Source of the DNA: DATAQC01 sp046263055
Lineage (GTDB): Bacteria > Actinomycetota > Acidimicrobiia > Acidimicrobiales > AC-14
Length of the DNA: 36,709 nt
Assembly (NCBI GenBank): GCA_046263055.1
Contig: JBHELO010000132.1
Span: 1 to 36,709 of the forward strand
Reading direction: 5' to 3'
Shown here: positions 1 to 8,453 of the stretch, piece after piece
Numbering within the stretch: position 1 is the stretch's first letter
Layout of the letters: each line of letters starts with the position of its first letter
Made by a program: the position numbers and the translations under genes
The notes under the pieces: generated by a model
The model's database searches: none
The model's input: the letters and a program-made list of their open reading frames with translations, nothing else
Told to the model about the DNA's origin: nothing

Positions 1-579
1 GCTGGTGAGGGGGAGCCGGGTGCGGGAACGAGTCGACGCCACCTTGCGGCCGCCGGCCACGCCCAGCCCGACCAGGCGCCCGGATCCCACCAGGCGGGCG
101 TCACCGGCTCCGGCCAGGCCGGTGGGGGCGTCGATCGTCCACCGCTGGCCGGGAGAGAGGGGGCGGTCGGGCGGGGCGCCGGGCGCGCCGGGCAGGATCT
201 CGGGCAGGCCCTCGGCGCCGAGCACCGACGGGGGCAGGCCCTCGACGGCGTCCACCCCCGCCAGCTGGGCGGCCCGGTCGAGGCGCACGACGAACGTGCG
301 ATCGGGCACGCCCTGCTGGGACAGGCGGACCTCCACCCGCACGTCGCCGGGCCCCGTCTGCAGCACGGTGTCCACCGTCTCCAGCACCACGTCCTCCGCC
401 GAAACCTGCGGGGGGCCTGTGCCCAGGCGGGTGGTGGTGAGGGAGTGCACCCGCACCTCGTAGCGGTAGCGGGCACCCGCCGGCGGCCGGAACGCCACCC
501 GTACCGCGTCCCGCCGACACCCCGCCAGCGTCCCCGAGAGGGCGACGGCGACCATCATCGCGGCAGCCACCCGGCGCAC
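1..579 (-). CDS. Putative lipoprotein, 3' end beyond window
   Basis: The frame stays open from a GTG at 579 to the window edge, giving 193 visible residues with no stop. The N-terminus has two arginines, a hydrophobic run and the lipobox LAGC (Cys about residue 20). This predicts Sec export and lipid anchoring outside the membrane. ATGs at 558 and 555 lie in frame, but starting there would lose the basic n-region. A -10-like TAGCGT ends 8 nt before the GTG, so GTG with a leaderless mRNA is preferred. The mature part begins with a beta-rich stretch (YRYEVRVHSL) and then becomes Pro/Gly rich. I do not recognise a family. It diverges from otsB. The lipoprotein call is firm; the function is unknown. 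Confidence 0.72.
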   Translation of the reverse strand, partial: MRRVAAAMMVAVALSGTLAGCRRDAVRVAFRPPAGARYRYEVRVHSLTTTRLGTGPPQVSAEDVVLETVDTVLQTGPGDVRVEVRLSQQGVPDRTFVVRLDRAAQLAGVDAVEGLPPSVLGAEGLPEILPGAPGAPPDRPLSPGQRWTIDAPTGLAGAGDARLVGSGRLVGLGVAGGRKVASTRSRTRLPLTS

Positions 580-587
580 GACGGGCG

Positions 588-593
588 ACGCTA
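588..593 (-). promoter_or_regulatory. -10-like TAGCGT for the lipoprotein gene
   Basis: On the minus strand the sequence reads GGTAGCGTCGCC and ends 8 nt before the GTG at 579. No -35 box is recognisable. It matches the motif that recurs at other starts in this window. The spacing suggests a leaderless transcript. Confidence 0.5.
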
Positions 594-607
594 CCAATGG
601 TCGAGGG

Positions 608-613
608 TAGGGT
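608..613 (+). promoter_or_regulatory. -10-like TAGGGT for otsB
   Basis: GGTAGGGTCGCC lies 7 nt before the GTG at 621. It is almost the same sequence as the divergent motif at 588-593. An upstream ATG at 597 would lie ahead of this promoter, which argues for the GTG as start. The same bases also resemble a Shine-Dalgarno sequence, so the reading is not unique. Confidence 0.45.
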
Positions 614-620
614 CGCCCGG

Positions 621-1400
621 GTGCGGGGGCCGCTCGAGGGAGCCGAGGCGGCAGCCGCCGCCACGCTGACCCGGGACAGGGCCGCCACCGGGGTGTTCTG
701 CGACTTCGACGGCACCCTGGCCGACATAGTGGACGACCCGGCGGACGCCCGCCCGGCGGCCGGCGCCGTCGACGCCCTCGCCGCCCTGGCCGCCGCCATG
801 GGCCGGGTGGCCGTCATCTCGGGCCGACCCGGCCGTTTCCTCGCCGAGCACCTGGGCGGCACGGGCGCCGTCCTCGCCGGCCTGTACGGCCTGGAACGGG
901 TGGTGGGAGGCCAGGTCGAGGTGGCGTCGGCGGCCCGGAACTGGGAGCCGGTCGTGGCTGAGGTGGCCGGCCGGGCCCGCCGCCGGGGGATCGACGGGCT
1001 GCGGGTGGAGCCCAAGGGGGTGGTCGTCACCTTCCACTACCGGGCCGCGCCGGGCGCCGGGCACGCGGTCGGCGCCCTGGCCGAGGAGGAGGCGGCGGCC
1101 ACCGGGCTGGAGGCCAGTCCCGGCCGCCTGTCGTGGGAGCTGCGGCCGCCGCTACCCACCACCAAGGGCAGCGTGGTGGCGTCGATGGCCGCCGGCCTCA
1201 CCGCCGCCTGTTTCCTGGGGGACGACCACGGCGACCTCTCGGCCTTCGACGCCCTCGACACGCTCGCCGCCGGGGGCGTCGCCACCGTCCGGGTGGCGGT
1301 CGAGAGCGACGAGTCCCCGCCTGCGCTCCTGGACCGGGCCGACCTCGTCCTCCCCGACCCCGCCGCCGTGGTCCGCCTCCTCCGCCGCCTCTCGCCCTGA
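621..1400 (+). CDS. otsB: Trehalose-6-phosphate phosphatase (HAD family)
   Basis: Removes phosphate from trehalose 6-phosphate to give trehalose, the second step of the OtsA/OtsB pathway in the cytosol. HAD motif I is FCDFDGTLADIV (nucleophile Asp about residue 28, acid/base Asp about 30). The conserved lysine region is PTTKGSVV and motif IV is FLGDDHGDLSAFDAL. At about 259 residues it has the usual length of a stand-alone OtsB. An ATG at 597 adds eight residues, but GTG 621 is better placed behind the -10-like box. It converges on otsA across 55 bp and so is not co-transcribed with it. Given gpgS nearby, it could also act on glucosyl-phosphoglycerate; that is inference only. Confidence 0.9.
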   Translation: MRGPLEGAEAAAAATLTRDRAATGVFCDFDGTLADIVDDPADARPAAGAVDALAALAAAMGRVAVISGRPGRFLAEHLGGTGAVLAGLYGLERVVGGQVEVASAARNWEPVVAEVAGRARRRGIDGLRVEPKGVVVTFHYRAAPGAGHAVGALAEEEAAATGLEASPGRLSWELRPPLPTTKGSVVASMAAGLTAACFLGDDHGDLSAFDALDTLAAGGVATVRVAVESDESPPALLDRADLVLPDPAAVVRLLRRLSP

Positions 1401-1455
1401 CGTCGCGTCCCGGCCGGCGCCGCCCGCTCGGCGAGGCGACGGCGGGCCCGCGGGC

Positions 1456-2895
1456 TCAGCGCAACAAGTCGGGGTCCTGGGCGTAGCGCAGCTGGTCGTC
1501 GAGCCAGTCGCGAGGCTGGCGGACGGAGGCGGCCTTCCTGAGCGCCTCGGCGTGAGCGGTGCGCTCGGCCGGGCTCATGGTGAGGGCGGTGGCCAGCACG
1601 TCGGCGGTGCCGGCGATGTCGAAGGGGTTGACCTCGAGTGCCGTCCCCCCGAGCTCCTCCCACGCCCCCGCCTCCCTGCTCAGGGCCAGCACGCCGTCAC
1701 GCTCGTTGACCATGACCCCCTCCTTGGCCACCAGGTTGAGGCCGTCACGGATGGGGTTCACGAGGAGCACGTCGTAGCGACGCAGGGCGGCCACCGACCG
1801 GGGGAAGTTGTCAGACGTGTCCATCATCACCGGCGTCCAGCCGGGCGTGGACCACGTCTCGTTGATGTGGCGGGCCAGCGTCTCCACCTCCTGGCGGTAG
1901 GCCAGGTACTCGGGCAGTCCCTCCCGCGACGGGTAGACGAGCGCCGCGAACACAACCTTCCCGCGCCATTCGGGATGGGTGCGGAGGAGGTCGTCGTAGG
2001 CCAGGAACCCCCGCAGGAGGTTCTTGGACAGCTCGATCCGGTCCACCCGGACGATGAGGCGGCGGTCGCCCAGGGACTCTTCCAGGGTGGCCGCCTCCTC
2101 GGCACACTCGGGCGACGACGCCACACCGGCGATGTCGTCGTGGTCGGGCGTCATCGGCGACACGAAGGTGGACGGCTTCCACCCGAGAACCTGGGTGCAG
2201 CAGTCCTCGAAGTTGGCCGCCCACCGCCGGGCGTGGAAGCCGCACGAGCTGTGGCTGCTCATGCCCACCAGCAACTCCTCGGCCGCCTCGAGGGGCAGCA
2301 GCCGCAACGCCCCCGGCTCGCAGAACGGGATGTGGGTGAAGTGCACGGCGTGGAGGTCGGGCCGCTCCTGGGCCAGCCACGTGCCCACCAGGGCCAGGTG
2401 GTAGTCCTGCACCAGCACGATGGCGCCCTCGGGCGCCTCGTCGATGACCACCCGGGCGAAGGCGTTGTTCATGGCTCGGTAGGCGGCCCACGCGTCCAGC
2501 CACCGGCGGTCCAGGCGGGGCCGGCGGGGAAGGTCGAACAGGCCGTGGTGGAGGAACCAGAGGGTGGCGTTGGACACCACGTCGTAGGCCATGCGGTACT
2601 CGTCGGGGTCGATGGCCAGAAGGCGGATGCGGAAGCCCTCTTCCTCCAGCACGCCCTCGGCGGCGGCTTCCCGGTCGGCCTCGCTGATGGCCGACGCCAC
2701 CCACAGCGCCTTGATCTCCCGGGCCAACGGGCCGATGCTCGACACCAGGCCGCCGGCCCCCCGCCGCGCCTGGAGGCTGCCGTCGGGGCCCTTCGAGAAC
2801 GAGAGCGGCCCCCGGTTGGAGACGACGACCGTTGGGAGAGCCTGGTCGGGAATGCGCCACCATAACGGACGTGACCTGCGGCGATGACCGCTCAT
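1456..2895 (-). CDS. otsA: Trehalose-6-phosphate synthase (GT20)
   Basis: Transfers glucose from an NDP-glucose to glucose 6-phosphate, giving trehalose 6-phosphate. About 479 residues. Family landmarks in order: VVVSNRGPLSF at the N-terminus, a GGL loop, VQDYHLALVG (donor-site Asp), FTHIPFCEPG (His), VDRIELSKNLLRG (the usual RLDYSKG segment, with the Arg and Lys kept and DY..G changed to EL..N), and NPIRDGLNLVAKE (Asp and Glu). The altered RIELSKN segment suggests a divergent actinobacterial GT20 branch. The only good in-frame start is ATG 2895, which overlaps the proposed glycerate kinase start by 25 nt in divergent orientation, so one of the two starts may be wrong. It converges with otsB. 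Confidence 0.88.
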   Translation of the reverse strand: MSGHRRRSRPLWWRIPDQALPTVVVSNRGPLSFSKGPDGSLQARRGAGGLVSSIGPLAREIKALWVASAISEADREAAAEGVLEEEGFRIRLLAIDPDEYRMAYDVVSNATLWFLHHGLFDLPRRPRLDRRWLDAWAAYRAMNNAFARVVIDEAPEGAIVLVQDYHLALVGTWLAQERPDLHAVHFTHIPFCEPGALRLLPLEAAEELLVGMSSHSSCGFHARRWAANFEDCCTQVLGWKPSTFVSPMTPDHDDIAGVASSPECAEEAATLEESLGDRRLIVRVDRIELSKNLLRGFLAYDDLLRTHPEWRGKVVFAALVYPSREGLPEYLAYRQEVETLARHINETWSTPGWTPVMMDTSDNFPRSVAALRRYDVLLVNPIRDGLNLVAKEGVMVNERDGVLALSREAGAWEELGGTALEVNPFDIAGTADVLATALTMSPAERTAHAEALRKAASVRQPRDWLDDQLRYAQDPDLLR

Positions 2896-3944
2896 CGGGG
2901 CCGTCCCGGCCCGCCCGCCGGCTGGTGGCGGCGCCCGACAAGTTCCGCGGGACGGCGGCCGCCGCGTCGGTGGCGGGGGCAGTGGGCCGGGCGGCCCGCG
3001 CCCGGGGATGGAGGTGCGACGAGGTGCCGGTGGCCGACGGCGGCGAGGGGACGCTGGAGGCCCTGGGGGGCGACGCCCGCCATGCCACCGTGCGGGGGCC
3101 CCTGGGCGGGACGGTGTCGGCCGAGTGGCGGTGGCGGGGCGAAGGGGAGGCGGTGGTGGAGATGGCACGCGCCTCGGGCCTGCAGCTGGTGGGCGGCCCG
3201 GCGGGCAACGACCCGCTGCGGGCCACCACCTACGGCACCGGCGAGCTGGTGGCCGCCGCCCTGGACGCCGGCGCCGACCGGGTGCTGGTGGGCATGGGCG
3301 GCTCGGCCACGACCGACGGCGGGCTGGGCGCCATCTCCGCCCTGCGGACCGAGCGCCGGCGCGGGCGCTCCTGGGCCCGCACCGACGTGGTGGTGGCCTG
3401 CGACGTCACCACCACATTCGTGGATGCGGCCGAGCACTTTGCGCCGCAGAAGGGGGCGTCCGCCGCCCAGGTGTCGCTGCTGCGCCGGCGGCTCGAGCGC
3501 CTGGCCCAGGTCTACGAGCGCGACTTCGGGGTGGACGTTCGCGACATGCCCGGCGCGGGCGCCGCCGGGGGGCTGGCCGGGGGGCTGGCCGCCCTGGGGG
3601 CCACCCTGGTCCCCGGCTTCGACCTGGTGGCCGAGGAGGTGGACCTGGCCGGCCGCCTGGACGGCGCCGACCTGGTGGTGACCGGCGAGGGACGCCTGGA
3701 CGCCGAGTCGTTCGCCGGCAAGGCGGTGGGCGGCGTGGTGGCGCTGGCGGCCCGGTCCCGCGTGCCGGTGCTGGTGGTGGCGGGCGAGGTGGAGGGCGAC
3801 GCCGTGCCGCCCGGATGGTCGGGATCGGGGGTACGGGTCGTGTCCCTCGTCGAGCGGTTCGGCGGCGACCGGGGCCGGGGCGACGTCCTGGGCTGCGTGG
3901 AGGCGGTGGTGGCCGACCACCTGGCAGCTCAGGGCCGGCGGTAG
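2871..3944 (+). CDS. Glycerate kinase (GarK/GlxK, type II)
   Basis: Phosphorylates D-glycerate with ATP; this family usually yields 2-phosphoglycerate. About 357 residues. Family signatures: VAAPDKFRG near the N-terminus, VADGGEGT, GMGGSATTDGG, FAPQKGAS, PGAGAAGGLAGGL and VTGEGRLDAESFAGK. The start is uncertain: GTG 2871 is chosen, an in-frame ATG lies at 2832, and GTG 2925 sits directly before the conserved AAPDKF. None has a clear ribosome-binding site. The 3' end overlaps gpgS by 16 nt in convergent orientation. With gpgS next door, a role in recycling glycerate or glucosylglycerate is plausible. Confidence 0.88.
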   Translation: MTCGDDRSSGPSRPARRLVAAPDKFRGTAAAASVAGAVGRAARARGWRCDEVPVADGGEGTLEALGGDARHATVRGPLGGTVSAEWRWRGEGEAVVEMARASGLQLVGGPAGNDPLRATTYGTGELVAAALDAGADRVLVGMGGSATTDGGLGAISALRTERRRGRSWARTDVVVACDVTTTFVDAAEHFAPQKGASAAQVSLLRRRLERLAQVYERDFGVDVRDMPGAGAAGGLAGGLAALGATLVPGFDLVAEEVDLAGRLDGADLVVTGEGRLDAESFAGKAVGGVVALAARSRVPVLVVAGEVEGDAVPPGWSGSGVRVVSLVERFGGDRGRGDVLGCVEAVVADHLAAQGRR

Positions 3945-4795
3945 CCGCTGACCTCGGCGAGGGGCGGCCGGTCGGGCCCGTCCGGCCCCGGGGCGCGGAC
4001 GGCCACGCCCGCCCGCCCGAGGGCGGCGCGCAACACCGCCTCGGCCGAGGCGGCCAGCTCGCCCAAGGGGCGGTTGCGGTGCACCCGCGTGCCGAGGTCG
4101 ACCTGGGCGATGGCGTCGGGCCCGAACCGGGCGGCCACGTCCACCAGCAGGGCCAGGTCCACCCCGTAGCCGGGCACGAAGGGCATCGCCTCCAACACCT
4201 CCCGGCGGGCCGCGAACTCCCCGCCCAGGGGCTGGAGCACGTGGGCCAGGTGGGGGAACAGGAGAGCCAGGAGAGGCCGGGCCACCAGCTCGGTCACCCG
4301 CCCACCGGCCCCCGCCACCCCGTCGAGGGGGCGGTCGTAGAAGCCCTTCACCAACTGCACGCCGGCGTCCGCCACCAGCAGCGGGCCCAGCAGTCCGGTC
4401 ACGAAGCGGGCGTCGAACCCTCGGAGGTCGGCGTCGCAGAACACCAGGAGGTCGCCGGTGGCCGCCGCCACCGCCTTCCACAGCGCCTCGCCCTTGCCGC
4501 GGCCCGGGCCGGCTCCCACCAACACGTCGGCCGCGCCCACCACCGTGGCCCCCGCCATCCGGGCCTCCGCGGCGGTGGCGTCGGTTGACCCGTCGTCCAC
4601 CACCAGCACCTCGTCCACCAGGCCGAGCCCGTCTCCCAGCTCGCGCACGACCACGGAGACGATGTCGCCCACGGTGGCCGCCTCGTCGCGCGCCGGCAGG
4701 CAGACGGACACCCGCCGCGACCCCTTGGCCACCACCAGGTCGGTGGCCTCGAAGTCGGCGGCCCGGAAGCAACGGGAGATGTCCAAGGCGGGCAT
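3929..4795 (-). CDS. gpgS: Glucosyl-3-phosphoglycerate synthase (GT81)
   Basis: Joins glucose from an NDP-glucose to 3-phosphoglycerate, the first step to glucosylglycerate and, in mycobacteria, to methylglucose lipopolysaccharide. 288 residues with a GT-A fold. Landmarks: VCLPARDEAATVG, VVDDGSTD (residues 67-72), GRGKGEALWK, the metal-binding DADL (121-124), VKGFYDRPLDG, RVTELVARPLLA, PLGGEFAARRE and PGYGVDLALLVD. Length and motifs match the family. No phosphatase specific for the product lies next to it; otsB is the only sugar phosphatase in view. The ATG at 4795 has no strong ribosome-binding site. Its 3' end overlaps the glycerate kinase gene. Confidence 0.92.
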   Translation of the reverse strand: MPALDISRCFRAADFEATDLVVAKGSRRVSVCLPARDEAATVGDIVSVVVRELGDGLGLVDEVLVVDDGSTDATAAEARMAGATVVGAADVLVGAGPGRGKGEALWKAVAAATGDLLVFCDADLRGFDARFVTGLLGPLLVADAGVQLVKGFYDRPLDGVAGAGGRVTELVARPLLALLFPHLAHVLQPLGGEFAARREVLEAMPFVPGYGVDLALLVDVAARFGPDAIAQVDLGTRVHRNRPLGELAASAEAVLRAALGRAGVAVRAPGPDGPDRPPLAEVSGYRRP

Positions 4796-4861
4796 TCTCG
4801 CCCACCGGCCGGCGGCCGCGATGGGACGCCGTCCGGCCCGGAGGCCGGTCGCCGGGTGCGG

Positions 4862-4867
4862 TACGCT
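4862..4867 (+). promoter_or_regulatory. -10-like TACGCT upstream of the riboswitch
   Basis: GGTACGCT fits the TANNNT pattern of the window. It would start transcription near 4874, just at the first pairing strand of the SAM riboswitch, which is where the transcript should begin. No -35 box is evident. Confidence 0.45.
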
Positions 4868-4872
4868 TGACG

Positions 4873-4982
4873 CGTCATCAAGAGCGGCTGAGGGACCGGG
4901 CCCGTAGACGCCGCGACAACCAGTTGCCTCCGCCTCCTCCGGGAGCGGCGGCGATCAGGTGCCAATGCCCGGACCGATGAGG
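4873..4982 (+). ncRNA. SAM riboswitch (SAM-I/SAM-IV superfamily)
   Basis: The aptamer core of the S-box is readable. P1 pairs TCATC (4875-4879) with GATGA (4976-4980). AAGAG and GAGGGA frame the kink-turn arm. P2 pairs GCGGC (4884-4888) with GCCGC (4910-4914). ACAACC follows at 4916-4921 (GCAACC is commoner). A GC-rich P3 hairpin spans about 4925-4952, and AGGTGCCAATGCC follows at 4957-4969. These are the conserved SAM-binding elements of SAM-I; I cannot separate class I from IV or a variant by eye. The aptamer ends about 14 nt before the GTG of the ThrC-like gene. P1 lies close to the ribosome-binding site (GAGGAGGA, 4986-4993), which suggests control of translation initiation. No U-rich terminator is visible. 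Confidence 0.85.
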
Positions 4983-4996
4983 GACGAGGAGGATCG

Positions 4997-6277
4997 GTGC
5001 CGTTCGTCGAGGGACTGCGATGTCGAGAGTGTGGCCGCGCCTACCCGGCAGAAGCGCTGCACGTGTGCGAGTTCTGCTTCGGGCCGCTGGAGGTGACCTA
5101 CGACTACGAGGCCATCGCCGCCGCCACCACCAGGGAGAGCATCGCCGCCGGCCCCCTGTCGCTGTGGCGCTACGCCAACCTGTTGCCGGCTCACAACGAC
5201 GGGGCGGTGGACCTGGGGGCGGGCTTCACGCCGCTGGTGCGGGCCGACCGCCTGGCCGCCGAACTGGGTTTGGGCGAGCTGTGGCTCAAGAACGACACCG
5301 TCAACCCCACCGGCTCCTTCAAGGACCGGGTGGTCTCGGTGGCCCTGGCCCGGGCCCGGGAGCTGGGCTTCAAGGTGGCCGCCTGCGCCTCCACCGGCAA
5401 CCTGGCCAACTCGGTGGCCGCCCACGCGGCCCGGGCCGGGATGCGCCACTTCGTGTTCATCCCCGCCGACCTGGAACCGGCCAAGGTGGTGACCAGCGCC
5501 GTGTACGGCCACAGCCTGGTGGCGGTGGACGGCAGCTACGACGACGTCAACCGGCTCTGCGCGGAGCTGGCCTCGGAGCACCCCACCTGGGCCTTCGTCA
5601 ACGTCAACCTGCGCACCTACTACGCCGAGGGGTCCAAGACGCTGGCCTTCGAGACGGCCGAGCAGCTCGGCTGGCAGGCGCCCGACCACGTGGTGGTGCC
5701 GGTGGCGTCGGGGTCCCAGCTCACCAAGATCGCCAAGGGCTTCTCCGAGCTCCACGCCGTAGGCCTGCTCGACGAGGAGCCGGCGGTGCGGGTGTCGGGG
5801 GCCCAGGCCGAGGGTTGCTCGCCGGTGGCCGCCGCCTTCGCCGCCGGGGACCACTACGTGCGGCCGGTCAAGCCCGCCACCATCGCCAAGTCCCTGGCCA
5901 TCGGCAACCCGGCCGACGGCATCTACGCCCTGGACGCGGTGCGGACCAGCGGCGGCCGGGTGGCGGCGGTGACCGACGACGAGTTGGTGCAGGGCATGGT
6001 GCTGCTGGCCCGCACCGAGGGCATCTTCGGGGAGACGGCGGCCGGCGTCACCGTCGCCACCCTGGCCAAGCTGGCGGCAGCCGGCGCCGTCCGCCCCGAC
6101 GAGCGGGTGGTGGCCTACATCACCGGGAACGGGCTCAAGACCATCGACGCCGTGAGCCCCGTCGTCGGTCCCACCGCCACCATCGCCCCCACCCTGGAGG
6201 CGTTCTCGGCCGCCGTCGACGTGGAGCCGTGGGGGGACGGCGGCCCGAGCGGCCCTCTGAGCGGGGGCGGGCGATGA
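4997..6277 (+). CDS. Threonine-synthase-like PLP enzyme under SAM riboswitch
   Basis: Fold-type II PLP enzyme of 426 residues that a homology search would name threonine synthase (O-phosphohomoserine to threonine). A zinc ribbon opens the protein (Cys 9, 12, 24, 27). The PLP lysine is Lys109 in NPTGSFKDR, the phosphate/PLP loop is ASTGNLANS, and GNPADGIYALDAV and ETAAGVTVATL follow. The start is GTG 4997 behind GAGGAGGA. The context is odd for a plain ThrC: a SAM riboswitch precedes it, and the stop overlaps the ATG of a CysO-like sulfur carrier (ATGA). A homocysteine-forming enzyme that takes O-phosphohomoserine and a thiocarboxylated carrier would explain both. This is inference; ordinary threonine synthase remains possible. 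Confidence 0.85.
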   Translation: MPFVEGLRCRECGRAYPAEALHVCEFCFGPLEVTYDYEAIAAATTRESIAAGPLSLWRYANLLPAHNDGAVDLGAGFTPLVRADRLAAELGLGELWLKNDTVNPTGSFKDRVVSVALARARELGFKVAACASTGNLANSVAAHAARAGMRHFVFIPADLEPAKVVTSAVYGHSLVAVDGSYDDVNRLCAELASEHPTWAFVNVNLRTYYAEGSKTLAFETAEQLGWQAPDHVVVPVASGSQLTKIAKGFSELHAVGLLDEEPAVRVSGAQAEGCSPVAAAFAAGDHYVRPVKPATIAKSLAIGNPADGIYALDAVRTSGGRVAAVTDDELVQGMVLLARTEGIFGETAAGVTVATLAKLAAAGAVRPDERVVAYITGNGLKTIDAVSPVVGPTATIAPTLEAFSAAVDVEPWGDGGPSGPLSGGGR

Positions 6278-6549
6278 GCGTGCGGGTGCGGGTCCCGACC
6301 CAGCTGCGGTCGCTGTCGGGCGGGGCGTCGGAGGTCATGGTGGAGGGCGCCACCGTGGGCGACGTGCTCGGTGCCCTGGAGGCGGCCCACCCCGGGTTCT
6401 CCGCCCGCCTGTTCGACGACGGCGGCCAGCTCCGCCGCTTCGTCAACGTGTTCGTGGCCGACGAGGACGTCCGCTTCCTCTCCGGGCTGGAGACGACGGT
6501 GGCCGACGGGACGACCGTCTCCATCATCCCCGCCGTCGCCGGCGGCTAG
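6274..6549 (+). CDS. CysO-like MoaD/ThiS sulfur-carrier protein
   Basis: Beta-grasp protein of 91 residues ending in Gly-Gly, the tail that MoeB/ThiF-type enzymes adenylate and convert to a thiocarboxylate. From memory it resembles mycobacterial CysO: both carry a RFVN(I/V)(Y/F)V.DEDVRF stretch and end in PAVAGG, and both are just over 90 residues. CysO donates sulfide to CysM, which uses O-phosphoserine. Here the partner in the operon is a ThrC-like PLP enzyme, joined by a 4-nt ATGA overlap, so the two are probably made together. No activating enzyme or Mec-type peptidase lies nearby; those would have to be elsewhere in the genome. Confidence 0.88.
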   Translation: MSVRVRVPTQLRSLSGGASEVMVEGATVGDVLGALEAAHPGFSARLFDDGGQLRRFVNVFVADEDVRFLSGLETTVADGTTVSIIPAVAGG

Positions 6550-6619
6550 CTCCGCCACACGAGCTCCGGGTGGCCGGCGGGGCGGGGGCCCACTTGCGCG
6601 GGACCCGCGCCTTTGGTTG

Positions 6620-6625
6620 TATCGT
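6620..6625 (+). promoter_or_regulatory. Possible -10 TATCGT for groEL
   Basis: TATCGT touches the first base of the CIRCE operator, so bound HrcA would cover the promoter or transcription start. A TTGCGC at 6594-6599 is 20 nt upstream, longer than ideal for a -35 box. Confidence 0.4.
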
Positions 6626-6651
6626 TAGCAGTCACAGGACGAGAGTGCTAA
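6625..6651 (+). promoter_or_regulatory. CIRCE operator (HrcA binding site)
   Basis: Inverted repeat TTAGCAGTC-N9-GAGTGCTAA. It matches the CIRCE consensus TTAGCACTC-N9-GAGTGCTAA with one change (C to G at the seventh base of the left arm). It lies 36 nt before the groEL start. HrcA binds CIRCE and represses chaperonin genes until heat or misfolding titrates GroEL. hrcA itself is not in the window. Confidence 0.93.
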
Positions 6652-6687
6652 CGAGCCGGTGCAGTCGAGCCGGGACGGAGGAAACGC

Positions 6688-8319
<1,632 letters not shown>

Positions 8320-8361
8320 CCCGATCGCACCTTCCAGCTACCGCACCGCACCCCCACTGGA

Positions 8362-8393
8362 GACGGGACGCCGGCTACCGCCGGCGTCCCGTC
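8362..8393 (+). terminator. Stem-loop after groEL
   Basis: Perfect 14-bp stem with a TACC loop (8376-8379); the arms are 8362-8375 and 8380-8393. There is no T-tract after it, which is common in high-GC actinobacteria. It lies 42 nt past the groEL stop and before the next promoter, so it most likely ends or stabilises the groEL transcript. Confidence 0.65.
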
Positions 8394-8413
8394 CCGCGTC
8401 CCGCCCGTCCTGG

Positions 8414-8419
8414 TACCAT
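8414..8419 (+). promoter_or_regulatory. -10-like TACCAT for the lipoprotein pair
   Basis: GGTACCAT lies 34 nt before the GTG at 8454, directly after the groEL stem-loop. The distance leaves room for a short leader with a normal ribosome-binding site. No -35 box is clear. Confidence 0.35.
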
Positions 8420-8453
8420 CCCGCGCCCTGTTGGTGCAACGGGAGGAGAACAG

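Noticed and set aside
1446..1455. Palindrome GCCCGCGGGC between otsB and otsA as a terminator
   Set aside because: No loop, no T-tract, and too short for a convincing terminator.
1456..2895. Loss of catalytic residues in OtsA because RLDYSKG is not found
   Set aside because: The aligned segment RIELSKN keeps the Arg and Lys that bind the donor phosphates; the other ligands (VQDYHL, FTHIPF, RDGLNLVAKE) are intact.
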